NCBI GenBank assembly: GCA_901472505.1
Contig: LR590468.1
Span: 806,001 to 870,000 of the forward strand
Source of the DNA: Proteus vulgaris
GTDB lineage: Bacteria; Pseudomonadota; Gammaproteobacteria; Enterobacterales; Enterobacteriaceae
Length of the DNA: 64,000 bases
Direction of reading: 5' to 3'
How positions within the stretch are numbered: position 1 is the first letter of the stretch; every line of letters begins with the position of its first letter. Positions 48,008-57,345 of the stretch are shown here, one piece after another. The translations under genes and the position numbers were made by a program. The notes beneath the pieces were generated by a model. The model saw nothing but the letters and a program-made list of their open reading frames with translations, was not told the DNA's origin and did not search any database.

Positions 48008-49480
48008 ATGAACAAATTGACTCCATTAAGACCCATACCGACATTAATCGCCATCTCTATCACCCTGGTTATCTGGTTTTTTATTCCCATTCCAGAAGGC
48101 GTTGATCCCAATGCTTGGCATTTATTAGCCCTTTTTGTTGGTACTATCGCCGCCATTATTGGTAAAGCACTTCCTATCGGTGCTGTTTCTATTATTGCTA
48201 TCGCATTAGTCGCTGTTACAGGTGTTACTAATCCTAATTCAACTAAAGCCGCTATCGGTGATGCATTAAGTGGATTTTCCAATGATCTTATTTGGTTAAT
48301 TGGTATTTCCATTATGGTTTCAATGAGCCTAAATAAAACCGGACTCGGTGCTAGAATTGGTTATTATTTTATTTCACTATTTGGCAAAAGAACCATTGGA
48401 ATAGCCTATTCATTGGCTATTGCTGAAACAATATTAGCCCCTGTAACTCCAAGTAATACCGCACGTGGTGGTGGGATTATTCACCCAATTATGCGTTCTA
48501 TTTCAGACAGTTTTAACTCTAAAGCAGAAGATGGCACAAGTGGAAAAATAGGTCGTTACCTCTCTTTAGTGAACTACAATATAAATCCAATTACTTCTGC
48601 CATGTTTATTACGGCAACAGCTCCTAACCCACTAATTGTGAGTTTAATTATCAGTGAAACTGATCCTACACATGAGCTTAGTTGGTCTATGTGGGCAATT
48701 GCGGCTTTTGTACCCGCTATCGTTTCATTAATATTAATGCCTATCGTTATTTATCTGCTTTATAAGCCAGAAATAACCAGTACCCCAAATGCCCTCCATT
48801 TTGCTAAAGAGCGTTTAGCGCAATTAGGGCCTATTTCATTACCTGAGAAAATAACCCTTGCAGTCTTCGCCTTATTATTAATTATGTGGGCGGGTGTACC
48901 TGCATTGTTATTTGGTGATGCGTTCAGTGTTAATGCCACAACAGCCGCATTTATTGGCTTATCGATTTTATTATGTACAGGTGTTTTAAATTGGGATGAT
49001 ATTTTAAAAAACAAAGGTGCATGGGATACCGTTGTTTGGTTCTCTGCCTTAGTAATGATGGCATCCTTCTTAGGAAAATTAGGATTGATTAAATGGTTGT
49101 CACTCAGCGTAGGGGCAAGTATTGATAGTATGGGAATAAGTTGGGTCAGTGGCATGATATTACTGGTACTAATTTATGTTTATTCTCACTACTTTTTTGC
49201 CAGTACCACCGCGCATATTACCGCAATGTTTGCCGCGTTTTATGCCGCAGGTTTAGCACTTGGCGCACCACCAATGTTATTAGGGCTTATTTTGGCATTC
49301 TCATCTTCATTAATGATGTCATTAACCCATTATGGTACAGGTACTGCGCCCATTATTTTTGGTTCAGGTTACGCCACATTGGGCGAATGGTGGAAAACTG
49401 GCTTTGTGATGAGTGTTGTTAACCTTATCGTTTGGATAACGTTGGGTAGTGTATGGTGGAAACTGTTAGGATATTGGTAA
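48008..49480 (+). CDS. DASS-family anion transporter, CitT/TtdT-like
   Basis: Inner-membrane divalent-anion:sodium-symporter family protein of 490 residues with about 12-14 helices. Family motifs are LAPVTPSNTARGGGIIHPI in the first half (the SNT motif) and a TAHITAMF segment with SLTHYGTGTAPIIFGSGY in the second. It would exchange or import di- or tricarboxylates such as succinate, tartrate or citrate; the substrate is not clear. No enzyme genes for such an acid adjoin it. Divergent from yceI across 270 AT-rich bases. Confidence 0.88.
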   Translation: MNKLTPLRPIPTLIAISITLVIWFFIPIPEGVDPNAWHLLALFVGTIAAIIGKALPIGAVSIIAIALVAVTGVTNPNSTKAAIGDALSGFSNDLIWLIGISIMVSMSLNKTGLGARIGYYFISLFGKRTIGIAYSLAIAETILAPVTPSNTARGGGIIHPIMRSISDSFNSKAEDGTSGKIGRYLSLVNYNINPITSAMFITATAPNPLIVSLIISETDPTHELSWSMWAIAAFVPAIVSLILMPIVIYLLYKPEITSTPNALHFAKERLAQLGPISLPEKITLAVFALLLIMWAGVPALLFGDAFSVNATTAAFIGLSILLCTGVLNWDDILKNKGAWDTVVWFSALVMMASFLGKLGLIKWLSLSVGASIDSMGISWVSGMILLVLIYVYSHYFFASTTAHITAMFAAFYAAGLALGAPPMLLGLILAFSSSLMMSLTHYGTGTAPIIFGSGYATLGEWWKTGFVMSVVNLIVWITLGSVWWKLLGYW

Positions 49481-49508
49481 GAATAAATATCTACACTATA
49501 GGAGCATT

Positions 49509-49566
49509 AATGCCTAAGTACTCATGATTACACCATTTATCCAAATGATAAATCATCTTAGGCATT
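49509..49566. terminator. long hairpin between the DASS gene and the fimbrial operon
   Basis: AATGCCTAAG (49509-49518) pairs with CTTAGGCATT (49557-49566), with inner pairing ATGATT/AATCAT. The two transcription units converge here. No strong U-tract is seen, so it is a probable terminator only. Confidence 0.55.
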
Positions 49567-49576
49567 ATTAATAAAT

Positions 49577-49873
49577 TTATTGTATGAATAATACTTCAGC
49601 CATATAGTGATTTTTTTTATTATCGACTTTATCTTTATCAAGCTTATTATCTTCAATAAGCAAATCACTTAAAAAATATTCCGGTTCAACATCAAAAAGA
49701 TAAGACAAACGATACAGTGTTTCAGCATGAATATTAGTATCTCCATTTTCATAACGAGATTGATGTTGCTGACTAACGCCAAGTAATGCACCGAGCTCAT
49801 CTCCAGTCATACAATACATTTCTCTCAATTTTCGGATCTTTTTTCCAACTAATCTTGATATTTTCTTATTCAT
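49577..49873 (-). CDS. MrpJ-like XRE transcriptional regulator, last gene of the fimbrial operon
   Basis: A 98-residue protein with an HTH-XRE domain (residues about 10-65): GKKIRKLREMYCMTGDELG and VSQQHQSRYENGDTNIHAET. The SQQ-SRYE core is the hallmark of MrpJ proteins, which in Proteus mirabilis repress flagellar genes when fimbriae are expressed. It comes 29 bases after the adhesin gene, as mrpJ paralogues usually do. The acidic/Lys-rich tail after residue 75 is variable. Role by family; target genes not seen. Confidence 0.85.
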   Translation of the reverse strand: MNKKISRLVGKKIRKLREMYCMTGDELGALLGVSQQHQSRYENGDTNIHAETLYRLSYLFDVEPEYFLSDLLIEDNKLDKDKVDNKKNHYMAEVLFIQ

Positions 49874-49902
49874 AAAAACATCCTCAAAATAAATAAAATA
49901 TA

Positions 49903-50877
49903 TTATTCATATAAAATATTTACTGTTGCTACTGAATTTGCAGTGCCTGCTGTTATCTTATTACTCGTCTTGATATAACGCGCTTTCCAATTAAAAATAT
50001 AATCACCAGAAGAAACATTGTTTTGTAAATTAAGTTTTGTATTTAATTTTATTGGGGTATTATTACTATTGACTATTTGAATGCCAATACCTGTTGCACG
50101 GTTAGAGCCCGATAAATTTAATTTTCCTGTGTTTGCATCAATATATCCGGCACTACTTGTCACCGTTGCTTTAATATTGGTTCCCGCGGCACAACTTAAC
50201 GTAATTGGAATATTAACATTTTGGCTAACATCGCCGATATTTTTAAACTGAGTGTCATACCATGTTCCCAAATTAATATTATAATTGTTTGATTTTGTTG
50301 TACACTTTAGTGAATTTACTTTTATTGAACCAATTGGTATTCTCAATGTTGATAAAATCCATCGACTAGTATTAGGCAATGTATTATTTTGCTCCATACG
50401 TGCTAAATTCCCTCCCATTAATGTATTCGATTGAGTTACTCTGCCTGTTTTTATAATCTCAACAACCCAAGTTGGGTTATTAATTATATATTTTTGTCTT
50501 TCATTATCTTTGACGAAACTAGTATTTATATGACCAATATTAGTCATTTTTACTCTTATTCCAATACCAGGGATATTGGTTGCTGCTATCTTATTAGAAT
50601 TAGGTGTCCATCCATTAATAAAACGCCCAGTAATAATAGCATTTCCACAGAGACCATTATCCCCTTCATATGATGCTGTGTAGGGTGGAAGATACGAAAG
50701 TTTAATTGTATCAAGTGTTCTTGTCGTCAGATCGTCATATTGAATATTAAAAACTCGATTGGGTACATTAACAATAATATTTTTATAATTAGGATTCTGT
50801 ATGCATGCAGCAGTAGAGTAAGTAGAATAAATTAACACTCCACTTAATAATAATGGCTTAATTATTATATTTCCCAT
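49903..50877 (-). CDS. fimbrial tip adhesin
   Basis: Secreted two-domain pilus protein of 324 residues. Signal peptide 1-23 ends STA. An N-terminal domain (about 24-195) is followed by a pilin domain that starts near VNSLKCTTKSNNYNINLG and ends with the donor-strand-type end TANSVATVNILYE. The GAGG site at 50885-50882 fits the ATG at 50877 (MGNIIIKPLL); the ATG at 50889 overlaps the previous stop but has no ribosome site. Two-domain build and final position mark it as the adhesin. The receptor is unknown. Confidence 0.82.
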   Translation of the reverse strand: MGNIIIKPLLLSGVLIYSTYSTAACIQNPNYKNIIVNVPNRVFNIQYDDLTTRTLDTIKLSYLPPYTASYEGDNGLCGNAIITGRFINGWTPNSNKIAATNIPGIGIRVKMTNIGHINTSFVKDNERQKYIINNPTWVVEIIKTGRVTQSNTLMGGNLARMEQNNTLPNTSRWILSTLRIPIGSIKVNSLKCTTKSNNYNINLGTWYDTQFKNIGDVSQNVNIPITLSCAAGTNIKATVTSSAGYIDANTGKLNLSGSNRATGIGIQIVNSNNTPIKLNTKLNLQNNVSSGDYIFNWKARYIKTSNKITAGTANSVATVNILYE

Positions 50878-50885
50878 TTTTAGCC

Positions 50886-51152
50886 TCATTCTTTTTTTAA
50901 AAGAATAGTTTTAATTTCACAATTATCTTTTTCATCTAAAATAAAAAAGTCTTTTATATGGATATTAAATATCTCTGCATATTGATTAAGTCTATCCAGG
51001 CTAATTCTATTAATCCCCCGTTCATATCTTGATTGTTGCTGTTGGCTAACTCCAATGAGTGATGCCAATTCATCTAACGAAATCCCCTTCATTTTCCTAT
51101 AATAAGTAATTTTCCTACCTATTACTTTTGATACAGGATAGCGATTAATCAC
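50886..51152 (-). CDS. second MrpJ-like XRE regulator, inside the fimbrial operon
   Basis: An 88-residue protein with HTH-XRE domain (residues about 8-65): ISLDELASLIGVSQQQQSRY followed by ERGINRIS, again the MrpJ signature. It lies between a minor subunit gene and the adhesin gene, instead of the usual place at the operon end. Its ribosome region and stop are tightly packed with its neighbours. It differs clearly from the other XRE protein outside the core, so this is not a recent tandem copy. Confidence 0.85.
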   Translation of the reverse strand: MINRYPVSKVIGRKITYYRKMKGISLDELASLIGVSQQQQSRYERGINRISLDRLNQYAEIFNIHIKDFFILDEKDNCEIKTILLKKE

Positions 51153-51177
51153 TTTCTACTCCTAGGTTAAGTAGTTT

Positions 51178-51669
51178 TTAATTATAAATTAATGTAAATT
51201 CAAGATGACTTTTAAATGTTCCTGTACTCATTCCATTGCCGGTTTTAATTAATCTTGCTGCTAAAAGATATTCAGCCATTTTAGTTTGGCTATTAATTAT
51301 TGCCTCTAATTTAGTTCCATTTTTTACTATCGTTTTATTTTTATTTTCTATTAAATTTAATGCGATATTTTTTGCAGTTCCATTATTGATAAAATAATTT
51401 CCATTATTAGGATCAGCAGTACCAGCTATCGTTATCGTTGCTTTTTTTGTACTTACTGGACAATTTTTTAATTTTATTGAAAAATCGATCCAATCTGTGT
51501 TCTGATTATTTTGTAACTCTCTAATATTTACTTTCTTAAAGTCAATTAAATAGTTCTTATTCTCAATCTCACAAGGCGATACTGTCACTGTTCCATAAAT
51601 ATTAATATTTACAGTACTCGCCATTGTAAAAGATGAAAAAAATAGAAGTAAAAAAATTATCGCTTTCAT
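51178..51669 (-). CDS. minor fimbrial subunit
   Basis: Secreted type 1 family pilin of 163 residues. A signal peptide ends TMAS; the N-terminal donor strand NINIYGTVTVSPCEI carries the first conserved Cys, paired with the Cys in LKNCPVSTKKATI. It ends with LEFTLIYN, matching the beta-zipper pattern (penultimate Tyr). It follows the other minor subunit by 12 bases. Likely an adapter in the fibre tip. Confidence 0.85.
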   Translation of the reverse strand: MKAIIFLLLFFSSFTMASTVNINIYGTVTVSPCEIENKNYLIDFKKVNIRELQNNQNTDWIDFSIKLKNCPVSTKKATITIAGTADPNNGNYFINNGTAKNIALNLIENKNKTIVKNGTKLEAIINSQTKMAEYLLAARLIKTGNGMSTGTFKSHLEFTLIYN

Positions 51670-51681
51670 ATTATTTCTCTT

Positions 51682-52197
51682 TTATAAATAGATAATATTT
51701 GCAGTCACTTTTGCTGATATTGTGCCTGGCGATCCCTTTCCTGATGGACTAAACGCTCGTGTTCGTAATCCCAATTTAATGCTAGTCTGCCCATTTAATG
51801 TAAGGAATAGCGATTGTTGATTCCCTAGTTTTATCGTACCCGTCCAATTCTCTAATTGCACTGCGATATTTTCAGCACTTCCTTGATTTTTGTATAAACT
51901 ACTCGAGTCAGCCACATCAGATATACCTGAAAACGTAAGCTTTATTTGATTAATTGCCGTGGAGCAGTTTTGAAACTCTATATTAAACATATTCCAGCTA
52001 GAAGCTGAATTTGCCTTTTCAAAATTAGCTGCTGGTATATTTTTCAAATCAACATTTATATTATCGCCACTCGAAACATTGCATGTAGCGATCCTAATAT
52101 TGCCAGTAAAATTTAAATTAACACTGTCTGAAGCCCAAGATATAGGGCTTATTATTAGAGCGTTTATTAAAAATAACTGATTAATTATCTTTTCCAT
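51682..52197 (-). CDS. minor fimbrial subunit
   Basis: Secreted pilin of 171 residues with signal peptide ending SWA. The donor strand VNLNFTGNIRIATCNV carries the first Cys; the second is in FQNCSTAINQIKL. It ends with the ANIIYL chaperone-zipper strand. It lies between the usher gene and another minor subunit gene, the usual place for tip-fibre adapters. Confidence 0.85.
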   Translation of the reverse strand: MEKIINQLFLINALIISPISWASDSVNLNFTGNIRIATCNVSSGDNINVDLKNIPAANFEKANSASSWNMFNIEFQNCSTAINQIKLTFSGISDVADSSSLYKNQGSAENIAVQLENWTGTIKLGNQQSLFLTLNGQTSIKLGLRTRAFSPSGKGSPGTISAKVTANIIYL

Positions 52198-52284
52198 TCT
52201 TATTTCCTACACGTAGCAGATATCGACAGCTATATTTTAATTAGCTGTAATACTATAATTGGATGAATAAAATATTTATGTTAT

Positions 52285-54795
52285 TTATTTATGACAAACT
52301 ACGGTAGTCTTATAGAGACCTAAATAATGAGAATCATTTAATAAATTATAATTTGCACTACATTGTTTATCATTATACTTAACAATAAACTCACCTTTTC
52401 CACTTAATCCAGATAAATAAACTTCACCATCATTACCTACAATGCTATTCAATTGAGGATTATCTTTAAAAATCACCTGCGCTCCAAAAGGAATTAACTC
52501 ATCATTTTCTAGTGTTAACGTAATTAATGCACGATATCCGACATTCGCAGAGAATTTTGCTTTTACTAATGCACCACGACTAGGGGAAACGGTCTGACTC
52601 GTTAATGCCATTTCTGTATTTTCCGGTAATGCTGTAGTATCAATATCAATTGCATTTTTACGATATGGAGTAATATAAGGCACTAAAGCATAACCATAAC
52701 TGTTAGTTTCTACCCCAGATTGATTTAAAATTGTCACATTACCTGCATCAGGAATATCAACAATAGCAGCAGTTTCACCAAGTTGTTGACCCAAAACTAC
52801 CCCCCCTGAATGAGCAACTAAACTACCATTAATGCCATAATATAAATTATAGTTATCCTTACTATATCCACTGCCTCCAGTCACTTCACCGTATTTACCC
52901 TTATACGATGCGTTTAAATTACCAGAAGATCCTTGATCTTGATTCGTAAATGCTTGTTGTAGACTCCAATTTAATCGATTATTTAATTGAGATGCGGATA
53001 ATCCCACACTTCCCGTACTCGAACTCTGACTACTATTATTTGTATTAAAGTTATAATAAAAAGTATCGTCAAAGACACTAAACGGCACACTTACTGAAAG
53101 CGCTAATTGATGCTCATTCTCACTTTTAGAATAGTTACTTGATTTATAAGAATAAGTATTTGTATTTTTATTATAGGTATAATTCAAACCATAACTAATC
53201 CCTTGCCAACTATTGTTATAACCCAGCGTCGCTGACTGCGTTTTTCTATCGCTATTCCAATAATCTTCTCTTACATACCCTACAGAAAGAGAGCCGTACC
53301 GCTCACCCAGATTTTGATTAATCGTAATTTCCGCACGATTACGACGGCGTTCAATTTCTGGCGCATTGGCGCCATTCCGATATTCATCAAAAACCTCCGA
53401 TAAACTATAATATCCGTCAGTCGAATAGCGATACCCTGCTAACGCAATATTTGTTCCTGTCGTATTTAGGTTTTTGTTATATCTAAAACGATAAGACTGT
53501 CCATGTGATGTGTTACCATTATTTAATGTTGAATTTGCCTGTATAACATCAATGGATATTGCACCAAATGCCCCTAAATTTTTTCCCGCACCAATAGAAT
53601 ATGATTGATAGTTATTGCTCAGCTGGCTTCCCCCATAGACTGTTGTTCCATAAGGTAAACCATAAATTAATGTAAATTGGCCAAATTTCTGTTTTTCAAT
53701 ATCGCTGTCATAAGCGCGATACTCACCTCCTGTGATGCTATAAGATAAATAACCTTCACGCTGTAAAACAGGCAAAGAAGCAAATGGTACGATTTGATGC
53801 TGTTCACTCCCATTAGATTCTTTTATTGTGACGTATAAATCTCCACTACTCCCTGTGGGATATAAATCATTAATCTCAAAAGGCCCTGCGGCGACTTCTG
53901 TTTGATAAATCGTATAACCATTTTGCCTAATCGTTATCTGAGCATTACTACGTGCGATACCGCGCACAACAGGTGCGTATCCACGTAAACTCTCAGGATA
54001 CATATCATCATCTGTAGAAAGCTGTCCCCCTCTAAAAGGCACACTGTCAAAAACAGATGAAGGTGATACACCATCCCCTAAAATTAATTGGCTTTTAATT
54101 CGGTTAATGCTTCGCGATAAATAAGTATAAACAGTATCCCACTTGCTCGATTTTTCATCACTATTAGACCAGGTGGTATAATTTCTCAAACGCCAAGGGC
54201 CTATATTTATTCCTGGTCTTAAATTAATGTAATTTGATGTTGTGTCTGACCCATTACTTTTACGATCATAATTTTTTGAACCACTATAACTGTAATTTAA
54301 TAATAGCGCTGTAATACCATTATCTATATTACTCAGTTCAACAAACCCTCTAGGTTTTTTATTTAATGCTATTTGAGGAATACTTAAATACAAACGTTGA
54401 GAGTTAAACTCAAAATTACTTTTTGCATTAGGGATCACTGATAAATTTACACAACTATTTTCTTCTTTATTTAAACCAGAGTAATCTTCAGTTTTAATGC
54501 CAAATTTAGTAAGATCATTTACTGATAAACAAGGTATTAAATTACCATTATCTTTCTTTTCAAATTTAATATTTTCAGTAGAAATTAAATCAGTATTAAC
54601 ATAAACATCAACATAATACGTACCCGCTAATTGTTCATTATTTTCAAAGTGAGATAAGTCAATCGTACTTTTATTGGGTAATTCTAAAAAATCAGGATCA
54701 AAATAAACATTATCTAAATTAGAACTATTTGCATATAACGAGGCTGTATAGCCTAAATATAAAAATAGGCTAATACATATCTTATTCATTTTCAT
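52285..54795 (-). CDS. outer-membrane fimbrial usher
   Basis: PapC/FimD-family usher of 836 residues that folds subunit-chaperone complexes into the fibre. After the signal peptide (ending LYA) come the N-terminal domain (VYFDPDFLELPN) and the 24-strand barrel with the plug region PFRGGQLSTDDDMYPESLRG and YAPVVRGIARSNAQI. The C-terminal domains hold a Cys near the end (DKQCSANYNL). Length is usual for the family (800-880). Either Met1 or Met3 could be the start. It follows the chaperone gene by 24 bases. Confidence 0.95.
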   Translation of the reverse strand: MKMNKICISLFLYLGYTASLYANSSNLDNVYFDPDFLELPNKSTIDLSHFENNEQLAGTYYVDVYVNTDLISTENIKFEKKDNGNLIPCLSVNDLTKFGIKTEDYSGLNKEENSCVNLSVIPNAKSNFEFNSQRLYLSIPQIALNKKPRGFVELSNIDNGITALLLNYSYSGSKNYDRKSNGSDTTSNYINLRPGINIGPWRLRNYTTWSNSDEKSSKWDTVYTYLSRSINRIKSQLILGDGVSPSSVFDSVPFRGGQLSTDDDMYPESLRGYAPVVRGIARSNAQITIRQNGYTIYQTEVAAGPFEINDLYPTGSSGDLYVTIKESNGSEQHQIVPFASLPVLQREGYLSYSITGGEYRAYDSDIEKQKFGQFTLIYGLPYGTTVYGGSQLSNNYQSYSIGAGKNLGAFGAISIDVIQANSTLNNGNTSHGQSYRFRYNKNLNTTGTNIALAGYRYSTDGYYSLSEVFDEYRNGANAPEIERRRNRAEITINQNLGERYGSLSVGYVREDYWNSDRKTQSATLGYNNSWQGISYGLNYTYNKNTNTYSYKSSNYSKSENEHQLALSVSVPFSVFDDTFYYNFNTNNSSQSSSTGSVGLSASQLNNRLNWSLQQAFTNQDQGSSGNLNASYKGKYGEVTGGSGYSKDNYNLYYGINGSLVAHSGGVVLGQQLGETAAIVDIPDAGNVTILNQSGVETNSYGYALVPYITPYRKNAIDIDTTALPENTEMALTSQTVSPSRGALVKAKFSANVGYRALITLTLENDELIPFGAQVIFKDNPQLNSIVGNDGEVYLSGLSGKGEFIVKYNDKQCSANYNLLNDSHYLGLYKTTVVCHK

Positions 54796-54819
54796 ATTAA
54801 AACCTAAGTTTATAGAAGA

Positions 54820-55487
54820 TTATATTTTTATCTCTGATAAATCAGTAATCGCACCATAATCATTAATAACTTCCCAATTGATAGTGCCATGTACCTCTTC
54901 ACTATTAATATCAAATGATTTTACTGAGTAAGGGGCGACATAAGAAACATCCTCAACAGCCTTATTGTTAAACTTAATCATTTGAAAATTAAAAAAATAA
55001 GGGGTTGGGTTTTTTACATTTATTTTATTTCCCACTTTTGACCACTCTAACTTTTTCTGCTCTTCTACAAAGTTGACATTTTTTAGCTCTTTAGGTCTAA
55101 AAATTAATTTCATCTGAGTCTTAAATGCAATTTGTAAAGAATTTTCTGTTCTCTCTGTCGCTGGAATTGTTTTTATATTTAACCAAAATAGTGATTCTCT
55201 ATCACTAGGCAAATTATTTTCAGTTAAAAATATTCTTAATGCATTTGTATTACTACCATTTAATCTGAATAATGGAGGCGTTATAACAAAGTTTGATTGT
55301 TTTTTCTCATTAATATCATCAACCCAAGATTGAATTAAATAGGGAATATTATCAGGATTTTCCACACTAATACTGACGTCTTTTTTCCCTTCATCATAAA
55401 TAACGCGAGTACCACCAATAACAACACCAGCATTTGCTGTATTAAAAAAACAAACAAACAAATAAAAGAATAGATAATAAACTTCAT
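54820..55487 (-). CDS. periplasmic fimbrial chaperone (one homopolymer frame break in the signal peptide)
   Basis: PapD-family chaperone, 222 residues once corrected. The true start is ATG 55487 (MKFIIYSFICLFVF); the T-run (A-run 55444-55450 on the plus strand) needs one more base to join it to the mature protein beginning at about GVVIGGTRVIYDE. Family features are NIPYLIQSWVDD, the subunit-binding strand NALRIFLTENNLPSDRESLF and WLNIKTIPA. If read without correction the gene would start at a TTG and lose the leader. Confidence 0.92.
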
Positions 55488-55552
55488 ATCTTCACCATCA
55501 ATAGAGTAAAAAGGTTCAATTCCCTTTAAACCTTTTTATTTTTTAGATAATA

Positions 55553-56083
55553 TTAATTATAATTAATAGTAAATGTTGCATTACCATTTGCAGGACCTGC
55601 AGTTACAGTATCGGATTTTGCGATATAACGAGCACGGAAATCCAAATTATTTACTACACCAGCACCAGTTTTTAATGGATAAACTTTAGAAGCAGTAAAT
55701 AATGGAACGACCGTATTTGTATCATCTGTAATTTGAATACCCACACCTGAAGCTACACCTGTTTCTTTTTTCAAAGCGATAACACTATCGTCACCAGAAT
55801 AAGATTCCGCATCAAATTTTACAGCAGCACTACTCACTGTAGCAGGACAATTAATTAATTTAATTGTAAACTTTGTTGCTGCAGCGGTACTACCTGTACT
55901 TGGTAATGCTGTTTTAGATACCTTACCTAAATTCACCTTTAATGCATCAGAACCCGCAGCTAATTCACAAGCGTTATCTATAATTTCACCTGTAAAATCA
56001 ATAGTGCCATCTGCAGCTAATGCATTATTAACTACAAAAATAGAACTACTAGCAATAAACATTGCAAGTAAACTTTTCTTCAT
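55553..56083 (-). CDS. major fimbrial subunit
   Basis: Secreted type 1 family pilin of 176 residues, with signal peptide ending ALAA. The donor strand GTIDFTGEIIDNACEL carries the first Cys; the second is in LINCPATVSSAAV. The C-terminus GNATFTINYN fits the chaperone zipper. It is the first gene of the operon, with a GGAG ribosome site. A promoter should lie in the 630-base AT-rich region upstream; no recombinase gene is present to invert it. Confidence 0.92.
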   Translation of the reverse strand: MKKSLLAMFIASSSIFVVNNALAADGTIDFTGEIIDNACELAAGSDALKVNLGKVSKTALPSTGSTAAATKFTIKLINCPATVSSAAVKFDAESYSGDDSVIALKKETGVASGVGIQITDDTNTVVPLFTASKVYPLKTGAGVVNNLDFRARYIAKSDTVTAGPANGNATFTINYN

Positions 56084-56605
56084 TTATTTTTCTCCAATAG
56101 GTCATTCTTAATATATTTATTAATATTATTTTAATATATTGATTAATCCACTCATCAACATCAAATAAGCAATTAACTCAATATATGAGTATTATCTAAT
56201 TGTTTTTTACAATAAACAAGTTTTGGTTATAGCGGTATAATATTCAATATTTTGATTTAAATCAGGATTTAAAACTAGATAAACTCTTTATTAGTTAACT
56301 AATGAACTTTATTTTTAATTATTTAAAATTTTCATATCTTGATACAACATTGTTAAATCAAAATAAAAGTTAAACACTATTTTTTATTAATAAAGAATTT
56401 TTTATTTTGTAACTCATATAGTGTGAATTAAAAAAATATTATTTTTGCTTAATAATATATGATATTTTTCATTCAATTTTGATTACTTTAAAACCTTAAC
56501 GTATTATTTTTGAACAAAATTTGATTTAACTTATCAGTTACAACTTGAACGTCAAAAGAATAAAAAAATATTGTATATAAAATATATGATTCAAATTTTT
56601 TACAT
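56084..56605. other. AT-rich upstream region of the fimbrial operon
   Basis: About 520 bases without a gene. It is rich in A/T runs and should contain the fimbrial promoter. I see no clear long inverted repeats of the kind that bound a phase-variable promoter. Confidence 0.45.
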
Positions 56606-56634
56606 AAAAAAAGAGCAAGGTTCCCCTTGCTCTG
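56606..56634 (-). terminator. Rho-independent terminator of the histidine phosphatase gene
   Basis: GAGCAAGG/CCTTGCTC stem with a four-base loop and a run of seven U on the minus strand. Confidence 0.88.
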
Positions 56635-56717
56635 ATTTAATATCTGAGTAATTCACTTAAATATATTTATAAAATTAAAACACTACAATTAATTTGATAA
56701 TCAATTCTTATTAATAT

Positions 56718-57323
56718 TTAATCAGCGACATTCTTATCTGGCATATAAGAGCCAATGTTATAAGCTTCTAATTTGGGTGCCTTACTCGCATTAGAGTCAA
56801 AATTTAATATTGTTATTGTACCTGGTGTTGCCGGTAATAAGAATTCAGGTGATAGATTTAAAAATACTTTGCAAGCTGCTCGAATAACACCACTATGCAC
56901 GACAGCTAATAAATCACTATCCTCTTTATGTACCCACCTTTGTAAGGTGGTACCGATACGATCGCAAAAATCAAACCAATTTTCACCTTTAGGTGGCGTA
57001 TATGTCCCAGCTCGCCAATTTTTATATTTATCAGCCTGATGCCTTATGAGTTCTGGTTTTCGTTGCCCTGTCCATTCTCCCATATTTAATTCACGCAATA
57101 ACGGTTCTTTTACAGCTTCTGGATGACCAACAATTTCGGCTGTTTGAACTGTTCGGCCTAAATCTGACGTAATAATCCGAGCGGGTGATAATAATTTAAT
57201 ACTCTCTTTTATCGCTATTGCTTGATTAATACCTTTTGGCGATAAACACGAGTTAGCATGTCCTTGTAAGCGCGATTCCATATTCCATAAGGTTTCACCA
57301 TGTCTTAATAAAATTAGTCTCAT
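56718..57323 (-). CDS. histidine phosphatase family protein (phosphoglycerate-mutase superfamily)
   Basis: Cytoplasmic phosphatase of 201 residues. It has the phospho-His motif LLRHGETLWN at the start, LRELNMGEWTGQ in the middle and the second catalytic His in VVHSGVIRA. CobC (alpha-ribazole phosphatase) or GpmB-like activity is possible; no cobalamin genes are near. It lies 22 bases after the DASS transporter gene in the same direction and is probably co-transcribed, which is unusual for this family. Substrate unknown. Confidence 0.82.
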   Translation of the reverse strand: MRLILLRHGETLWNMESRLQGHANSCLSPKGINQAIAIKESIKLLSPARIITSDLGRTVQTAEIVGHPEAVKEPLLRELNMGEWTGQRKPELIRHQADKYKNWRAGTYTPPKGENWFDFCDRIGTTLQRWVHKEDSDLLAVVHSGVIRAACKVFLNLSPEFLLPATPGTITILNFDSNASKAPKLEAYNIGSYMPDKNVAD

Positions 57324-57345
57324 TATTATTCCTTAATTTAATGGG

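Noticed and set aside
56084..56605. An invertible promoter element in front of the fimbrial operon
   Set aside because: No long inverted repeats or recombinase gene are visible; the region is only AT-rich.
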